DNA from: JBEKTW01 sp049515655
Lineage (GTDB): Bacteria; Bacteroidota; Ignavibacteria; UBA10030; SZUA-254
Assembly (NCBI GenBank): GCA_049515655.1
Contig: JBEKTW010000006.1
Span: forward strand, 1-64,000
Reading direction: 5' to 3'
Length of the DNA: 64,000 nucleotides
Shown: positions 58,743 to 64,000 of the stretch, piece after piece
How positions within the stretch are numbered: position 1 is the stretch's first letter
Layout: every line of letters starts with the position of its first letter
Notes under the pieces: model-generated
Database searches by the model: none
Told to the model about the DNA's origin: nothing
The model's input: the letters and a program-made list of their open reading frames with translations, nothing else
Program-made: the position numbers and the translations under genes

Positions 58743-61478
58743 ATGCCTTTCTCTCTGACCGCATTCTTAAAACGATTGGTTCTGCCGGCTTTACTCCTTA
58801 GCCTTCCATTGGGTATCGTGGGGCAAACGAACCTCATCGTGCGGGCTCAGAAAATTCAATATACTTTCCGTGGCTTGAACGTACGGTTGGCCTCGCCTCT
58901 GCACCGTCCACGGGTGGGACTTGTTTTGAGCGGCGGCGGCTCCCGCAGCCTGGCCCAGGTTGGGGTTCTCAAAGTCCTGGAAAAACACGCTGTTCCGATC
59001 GACATGATCGTCGGAAACAGCATGGGAGCGGTCCTCGGCGGCCTGTACGCATCGGGATATACGACAACCCAGCTGGAGAGCCTTGCCGTCCACGCAAACT
59101 GGGACGATGTGCTTGCTTTTTCTGAAGATACGAAGCGCCGGGAGGTTTTCGTGGGAGAAAAAGAGCCGGAGCAGGCCGGTTTTCTGGTCATCCGTTTTGA
59201 CGGACTTCAGCCGATCATCCCTTCGTCGGTATCCAGCGGTCAGCGGTTGACGAATTATCTCATGAACCTGACGCTCCAGGCACTCTACCACCCGTATCCG
59301 AGTTTCGACGACCTGAAAATTCCGTTTCGGGCTGTCGCTACCGATCTGTTCTCCGGGAAGCGTGTTATCCTGGACCGCGGCTCGCTTGCCGAGGCGATGC
59401 GCGCAAGCGTGACGGTACCGTTGTTATATTCTTCGCTGCAAAAGGATTCCATGGCGCTTGTCGACGGGGGATTGCTCTCGAATATCCCCGTCGATCTGGC
59501 AAAGTCGCTCGGTTGTGAAGTCGTGATCGTCGTCAACTCTGTCAGCACGATGAGACGCGAGGACCAGATGAACAAGCCATGGGAGATTGCCGACCAGATC
59601 ATGACAATCATGATGCAATCATCAAACCAGAGTCAGTTGAAATTGGCGGATGTTGTTATCACCCCCGACGTCGGCAGCCGGATTGTCTCCGATTTCACCG
59701 GAATCGATACTCTTGTCGCCGCGGGTGAACGCGCCGCCGAAAGCAGCATCGGCCAAATTCTCCAACTCATTCCTCACCGTGCGGACTCGTCGGCGGGGAT
59801 TCCGGAGAGGACATTCAATGACGTTGTCGTCGAGTTCCAGGGGGATTCCATTCCGGAATCGGCACGGCAGGAAATTCTCGAGGATGCTAGGAGCCGGTCT
59901 GTCTCGACGGTGCGGATCCAGGAACACATTCAAGACCTTTCGCTCCTGGGGACGTACCAGGATGTTTACGCGGAAATCACCGAGCATGCCAGTCCGACGA
60001 AAATCATCTATCATGTGACGGCGAACCCGCGCGTGAGCGAAATTCGCTTCTCCGGGAATCACGTCATTTCCGACAAGATGATTGAATCCCGCATCATGTC
60101 TCTTCAGGGCAATGTTCTCGACTATTTTGAGTTGCAGCGTCGATTGGAGAGCGTCCTCGAACTCTACCGGGAAAATCGTTTTTCTTTGGCGCGGGTTGAG
60201 TCTGTCCAGGTGGATCCCCAGCGCGGGACGGTCCATTTCACTGTCAACGAAGGCACCCTCGCGGGTCTGTATTTCGAGGGCAACGTACGCACAAGAGACT
60301 ATGTAATCCGCCGGGAGTTTCCGCTGGACAAGGGGGACATTTTCAATCTTGACGACGCGTACAAAGGTCTCATCAACCTAACAAGCACAGGGCTCTTCGA
60401 ATCCGTGCTGCTGGATGTCCGTTACAGGGGAGAGACTCCCATCCTCGTTCTTAAAGTGAACGAGAAGAGCTCCGAGTTATTGCGACTTGGTCTTCATGCC
60501 GACAATGAGCACAGCCTCGTAAGCACGATTGATGTGCGCGATGAGAATTTTCGGGGAGCCGGTGAAAATGTCGGACTTTCGTACAGCTATGGTTTTCGCG
60601 ACCGGATGGTGGAGGCGGAATACAGGGCAAACCGTATTTTCCAGACATATCTCACCTTCAATCTAAAAGGATATTATTCATCACGCGACATACTGGCGTA
60701 CACCGATCCCGCGATTGACGACGCCCACTGGGATATTGACGAGGTAGGGAAGTATGAGGAACTCCGCTATGGCGGCTCATTCACGTTCGGCACACAGCTC
60801 GAGCGGCTGGGAAATGTGACGGCGGTGCTCAGGGCCGAACATGACCGTGTTTCGTCCCTCCCGGCGGCCAATGTCGGTCCGGAGGATTACCGGCTTGTGG
60901 GGTTAAAATTACAGTCGACGGTCGATACGGAAAACAAGTTCGAATTTCCAACGGAGGGTGTTTTGGTGACGGCATCGTTTGAGACCGCCCTCCGACAGCT
61001 CGGAAGCGAAGTCTCTTTTGAGAAAATCGGTTTTTCGTACGAGTCGTACACCACAATCCTTGAGCGACACACGCTGCATCCGAAGATCACCTTTGGTTTT
61101 GCCGACGAGCCGCTGCCGATCATCGAGCAATACACCCTTGGGGGACAGAATTCTTTCTTCGGCCTGCGGGAGAACGACAGCCGGGGACGGCATCTCTTCC
61201 TGATCAACATGGAGTATCGTTACTGGCTTCCGTTCAGACTTGTATTCGAAACGTACGCCAGGGTGCGGTATGATCTGGGAACAATTTCAGACAAAACTGA
61301 GGAGCTCAAACTCAATAGTTTTCATCATGGCATCGGCCTGGAAATCGCCGTCGATACTCCTCTGGGTTCTGCATCCGTCGGCATGGGAAAGAGTTTTTAC
61401 TATCAAACGAAATTACTCGGTTCCCCTCCGAGTGTGGGACCTCTTCTCCTGTATTTTTCAATCGGTCACAGTCTGTAA
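58743..61478 (+). CDS. Patatin-like phospholipase fused to POTRA and Omp85 barrel
   Basis: Start set at ATG 58743 after AAAGGA; it gives a signal peptide (MPFSLTAFLKRLVLPALLLSL). The 911-residue protein has a patatin domain with the oxyanion motif SGGGSRSLAQVGVL, Ser93 in GNSMG and Asp241 in VDGGLLSNIP, so the Ser-Asp dyad is intact. POTRA-like repeats follow (about 375-555). A C-terminal Omp85/BamA barrel contains GGQNSFFGLRENDSRG and ends LLLYFSIGHSL. This is the type Vd (PlpD-like) secretion architecture, widespread and conserved in this superphylum, where the lipase may be displayed rather than released. It diverges from ybaB-recR. Confidence 0.93.
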   Translation: MPFSLTAFLKRLVLPALLLSLPLGIVGQTNLIVRAQKIQYTFRGLNVRLASPLHRPRVGLVLSGGGSRSLAQVGVLKVLEKHAVPIDMIVGNSMGAVLGGLYASGYTTTQLESLAVHANWDDVLAFSEDTKRREVFVGEKEPEQAGFLVIRFDGLQPIIPSSVSSGQRLTNYLMNLTLQALYHPYPSFDDLKIPFRAVATDLFSGKRVILDRGSLAEAMRASVTVPLLYSSLQKDSMALVDGGLLSNIPVDLAKSLGCEVVIVVNSVSTMRREDQMNKPWEIADQIMTIMMQSSNQSQLKLADVVITPDVGSRIVSDFTGIDTLVAAGERAAESSIGQILQLIPHRADSSAGIPERTFNDVVVEFQGDSIPESARQEILEDARSRSVSTVRIQEHIQDLSLLGTYQDVYAEITEHASPTKIIYHVTANPRVSEIRFSGNHVISDKMIESRIMSLQGNVLDYFELQRRLESVLELYRENRFSLARVESVQVDPQRGTVHFTVNEGTLAGLYFEGNVRTRDYVIRREFPLDKGDIFNLDDAYKGLINLTSTGLFESVLLDVRYRGETPILVLKVNEKSSELLRLGLHADNEHSLVSTIDVRDENFRGAGENVGLSYSYGFRDRMVEAEYRANRIFQTYLTFNLKGYYSSRDILAYTDPAIDDAHWDIDEVGKYEELRYGGSFTFGTQLERLGNVTAVLRAEHDRVSSLPAANVGPEDYRLVGLKLQSTVDTENKFEFPTEGVLVTASFETALRQLGSEVSFEKIGFSYESYTTILERHTLHPKITFGFADEPLPIIEQYTLGGQNSFFGLRENDSRGRHLFLINMEYRYWLPFRLVFETYARVRYDLGTISDKTEELKLNSFHHGIGLEIAVDTPLGSASVGMGKSFYYQTKLLGSPPSVGPLLLYFSIGHSL

Positions 61479-61546
61479 CGAAATGTGTGTTTCTCAAAGC
61501 ATGCATTCGTCAACTCAACGATCACTTTCATAACACTGGATTGAAC

Positions 61547-62770
61547 ATGACAACCCCCGAAACAACACCGACGCAAGCGACCATGGAAAAAATCCGATCG
61601 ATCCAATCCGCTTTGAAAAAGCAGCACATCGACGGCTGGCTGTTTTATGATTTTTGGAAACGGAATGAGTTTGCCCAGCGGATATTGGAATTTCCACACC
61701 ACATCATGAACACGCGGAGATTCTTTTACCTTATTCCGGCACAGGGTGAACCCCGGAAGCTGGTGCATAGCATCGAACGCTGGAACCTCGACTACCTCCC
61801 GGGCGAGAAGACGATTTACCTGAGCTGGAAGTCGCTGGACGAAGGTCTCAGGAAAATTCTTGCCGGTTTGAAGACCGTTGCCATGGAATACTCCCCCGGC
61901 AATGCGATTCCGTACATCTCCAAGGTGGATGCAGGAACGGTGGAGATGGTGAGGTCGACCGGCGTGACGGTGGTTTCTTCGATGAACCTCGCTCAGTATT
62001 TCGGAGCCCGGTGGTCCGAAGAAGTGTACCGCGACAACCTGGAAACGGCTCGAATCATGCGCTCGATCGTCGACCGAACGTTTGCATTCATGAAAGACCG
62101 GATACCCCGGAAGATACGAACAACGGAGTACGACGTACAGCAATTCATGGAAAAGTTGTTCAAGGAGAACGGGCTGGTGAGCGATGAGGCGCCGAACTGC
62201 TCCGTCAATGCCAACAGCGGCAATCCGCATTATGAGCCGACAAAAGATGTGCACGCCGAGCTGCACGAAGGGGATTTCGTGTTGATCGACCTGTGGGCGA
62301 AGAAGGACAAACCGGGGTCGACGTATAATGACATCACGTGGGTCGGATACCTCGGGACTTCCGTTCCCGAGAAGTATGCGACCATTTTCAACGTCGTCAA
62401 GGGCGCGAGGGATGAAGCGGTGAACTTTCTGAAGAGAGCGTTTGCGGAAAAGAAGGAAGTCCGCGGCTGCGACGTCGATGATCTCACACGGAACTACATT
62501 GTGAAGCACGGGTACGGGGAATACTTCATTCACCGGACAGGCCATTCGATAACGGCGGATGTTCACGGCGGCGGCGCGAACATCGATAATCTCGAGACGC
62601 ACGACGAGCGAACCATCATTCCGGAAACGTCGTTCTCCATCGAACCGGGGATTTACTTCATTGGGGATTTTGGAGTTCGGACGGAGATCGACGTCTACAT
62701 TTCGAAGACCTACGAGGTTATCGTCCCGGGTGAGCCGCGCCAGCAGGAAGTTGTTGCCATCCTAGCGTAG
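61547..62770 (+). CDS. Xaa-Pro peptidase family (M24) metallopeptidase
   Basis: Start set at ATG 61547 (MTTPETTPTQ..); upstream codons are not family-like. The 407-residue protein has a creatinase-like N-terminal domain (GWLFYDFWKRNEFAQRIL) and a pita-bread catalytic domain. The five metal ligands appear in order: Asp in LIDLWAKKD, Asp in YNDITWVGY, His in RTGHSI, Glu in SIEPGIY and Glu in RTEIDVYI. M24 enzymes cleave X-Pro bonds or related substrates with a di-metal site. There is no signal peptide, so it is cytoplasmic. It follows the patatin gene by 68 bases in the same direction. Confidence 0.9.
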   Translation: MTTPETTPTQATMEKIRSIQSALKKQHIDGWLFYDFWKRNEFAQRILEFPHHIMNTRRFFYLIPAQGEPRKLVHSIERWNLDYLPGEKTIYLSWKSLDEGLRKILAGLKTVAMEYSPGNAIPYISKVDAGTVEMVRSTGVTVVSSMNLAQYFGARWSEEVYRDNLETARIMRSIVDRTFAFMKDRIPRKIRTTEYDVQQFMEKLFKENGLVSDEAPNCSVNANSGNPHYEPTKDVHAELHEGDFVLIDLWAKKDKPGSTYNDITWVGYLGTSVPEKYATIFNVVKGARDEAVNFLKRAFAEKKEVRGCDVDDLTRNYIVKHGYGEYFIHRTGHSITADVHGGGANIDNLETHDERTIIPETSFSIEPGIYFIGDFGVRTEIDVYISKTYEVIVPGEPRQQEVVAILA

Positions 62771-62790
62771 AGTCCGATTCTCATCTGGGA

Positions 62791-62829
62791 GGGAGTTCCG
62801 CCAAAAAGACGGCGGACAGGTGTACTCCC
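62791..62829. terminator. Nested hairpin, possible bidirectional terminator
   Basis: GGGAGT (62791-62796) pairs with ACTCCC (62824-62829), enclosing CCGCC (62798-62802) / GGCGG (62811-62815). It lies between the convergent M24 peptidase and DUF4249 genes. No long T-run follows directly, so it could instead be a repeat element. Confidence 0.4.
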
Positions 62830-62987
62830 GACCTGGGAGATTTCTTTCTTGAGGCTTCACTTCGGCCCCCCCTGCAAATCCACCAACCATCGCTTGTGAA
62901 CAATTTTCATATTCGTTATTTCACCGAATGGGATAATGGGACAAATAGCTCAGTACTCTTTAGAGATCAGCTAAGAAATATTTCAAG

Positions 62988-63800
62988 CTATGGAATAATT
63001 ATTCGTTTCGATCGCACTGCATATGCATTGAAATAGCCCAGTGCGCCATTACTGATATTTGATACTGGATTCGCCGGCGATGCTGTTTGCGGTCCTTCAG
63101 CACCACTTGCCTGACCCATCGTTCTAAAGTAATCGAACACACCTTTGTCGACACATTGGAGTAAAACCAGCACAGAATCTCCAGTTCTTAAGGTATCTTC
63201 ATCAGCAAAGAGAGCGCTTGACATAGACCTACCATCTTGTACACGATCATCATAAAGGAAGATGAATTTTTGTACCACAGCATTCTTTACTTCGACAAAT
63301 CGATAGTAATTTTTTACGTTGGCAGGATCTTGGAAGTGTACATCGATAACTTTCAATTTATTACCAACAATAAATAGATTTTCCACCGTCAAGGAATCAA
63401 TATTGACAGAAGGTGGCATGGTTGAAGTGGCAACATATTCTTTGCCGTCTGCAGTGACGGTCAATGTATATATTCTGCCAGGAACGCCTTGCATACTTGA
63501 AGTTCTATAGGTTCCAGGTGACGTCTCTATTAATGATTCCGAATTCCCCAAATTGTCACTTATTACAATATTCGCATCACGAATCGAAGGAAAAACGTTT
63601 GCCTCGTCAAAGTTTACCGTTTGAGATAGTGTAACGAAATAGGGGCCAGACTGATCTGAAATGGACCCTTCAATGACAATACGAGGATCGGCCGAATTCA
63701 AATCCACATTGATCACTTTCTGACAGGCAAGGCCGATTATGCCTAACAACAATAAAGAAAATCCTTTCACCGAGCTGGGTATCGATAAAGTCTTTTTCAT
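62988..63800 (-). CDS. DUF4249 lipoprotein, partner of a TonB-dependent receptor
   Basis: A 270-residue lipoprotein with a signal and lipobox (LLLLGIIGLAC). The mature part starts QKVINVDLNSADPRIVIEGSISDQSGPYFVTLSQTVNF, then ANIVISDNLGNSESLIETSPGTYRT, GRIYTLTVTADGKEYVATSTMP and a C-terminal GYFNAYAVRSKRI. These are the hallmarks of DUF4249 proteins, which sit next to TonB-dependent receptors in Bacteroidota and relatives and probably act as outer-membrane accessory lipoproteins. The receptor gene ends two bases upstream on the same strand, so they form one transcript. AT content is higher than in the preceding genes. Confidence 0.93.
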   Translation of the reverse strand: MKKTLSIPSSVKGFSLLLLGIIGLACQKVINVDLNSADPRIVIEGSISDQSGPYFVTLSQTVNFDEANVFPSIRDANIVISDNLGNSESLIETSPGTYRTSSMQGVPGRIYTLTVTADGKEYVATSTMPPSVNIDSLTVENLFIVGNKLKVIDVHFQDPANVKNYYRFVEVKNAVVQKFIFLYDDRVQDGRSMSSALFADEDTLRTGDSVLVLLQCVDKGVFDYFRTMGQASGAEGPQTASPANPVSNISNGALGYFNAYAVRSKRIIIP

Positions 63801-63802
63801 GG

Positions 63803-64000
63803 TTAGAACTTGAAATTATAAGTGATGGATGGGACGAACTTAAACAACGACGTTTGAAGAGCTTGCGTCTTTGTTGGATCATTCGGGTCTTGCCGGAAAG
63901 TGATGGAGTAGGCATTATCCCGACCATAAGCATTGTACAAAGAAAAAGTCCAGCTTGACTTTTCACCCTGCCAAGTCGCTCCAAGATCTAGTCGATGGTA
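63803..64000 (-). CDS. TonB-dependent receptor, C-terminal part only
   Basis: An open frame enters from the right edge and ends at TAA (63805-63803). The 65 visible residues read as the last strands of a barrel: RLDLGATWQGEKSSWTFSLY, NAYGRDNAYSITFRQDP and the terminus SLFKFVPSITYNFKF. The end of this type is typical of TonB-dependent receptors paired with DUF4249 lipoproteins, and the DUF4249 gene follows two bases later. The rest lies outside the window, so plug domain and ligand cannot be judged. Confidence 0.85.
   Translation of the reverse strand, partial: YHRLDLGATWQGEKSSWTFSLYNAYGRDNAYSITFRQDPNDPTKTQALQTSLFKFVPSITYNFKF

Noticed and set aside
61466..62602. Long minus-strand open frame (378 codons) opposite the M24 peptidase gene
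   Set aside because: The plus strand encodes a complete metallopeptidase with all five ligands. The antisense frame has no family features and arises from codon bias.

Overview
The window looks like one chromosome segment from a Gram-negative bacterium of the Fibrobacterota-Chlorobiota-Bacteroidota (FCB) superphylum, most plausibly Ignavibacteriota-like. Evidence: a DUF4249 lipoprotein next to the tail of a TonB-dependent receptor, patatin-Omp85 and other outer-membrane barrels, many Sec-exported proteins, YbaB-RecR and FtsX. Clear AGGAG-type ribosome sites and several TTGACA/TATAAT-like promoters with exact 17-base spacing are unlike classical Bacteroidales. The taxonomic call is an inference from gene content. 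No tRNA, rRNA or CRISPR array was seen.

Layout. 1-7030 (minus): a giant secreted multidomain protein, running off the left edge, and a second secreted alpha/alpha-toroid protein. 7272-11142 (minus): an operon of YdjY-domain protein, TonB-dependent receptor and barrel. Divergent from it, 11544-18869 is a tightly overlapping five-gene electron-transfer operon: inner-membrane cytochrome b, 20-haem and 25-haem c-type cytochromes, an outer-membrane barrel and a membrane-anchored FAD/Fe-S oxidoreductase. A Tat-exported molybdenum hydroxylase pair follows (18992-21620), then a metallo-beta-lactamase-fold hydrolase.

22884-33325 holds the most unusual content: two paralogous divergent modules. Each has an 8-TM membrane protein and a Fis-type AAA regulator that lacks GAFTGA on one strand, and on the other a small single-TM protein with a DPT-PP-PK tail. 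Each small gene is transcribed from a TTGACT-17-TATNNT promoter and is bracketed by complementary 5' and 3' elements that covary between the two copies, suggesting long-range mRNA pairing. A papain-like protease follows module 1 and a hybrid histidine kinase follows module 2. A fossil of the protease 3' end lies at 38.79 kb.

33486-44168 carries assorted exported or membrane proteins (phospholipase-D-like protein, pentapeptide-repeat K+-channel-like protein, a 1178-residue secreted protein with an FN3 partner). 44823-50503 looks like a fragment of an integron-type gene-cassette array without a visible integrase: three cassettes and four same-strand genes, including rmuC and a nuclease-HerA pair that resembles an anti-phage system. 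51232-64000 returns to chromosomal genes: propeller-transglutaminase, a truncated PAS sensor, FtsX, two lipoproteins, RecR, YbaB, patatin-Omp85, an M24 peptidase, and DUF4249 plus TonB receptor. Between genes lie several dispersed, MITE-like and tandem repeats.
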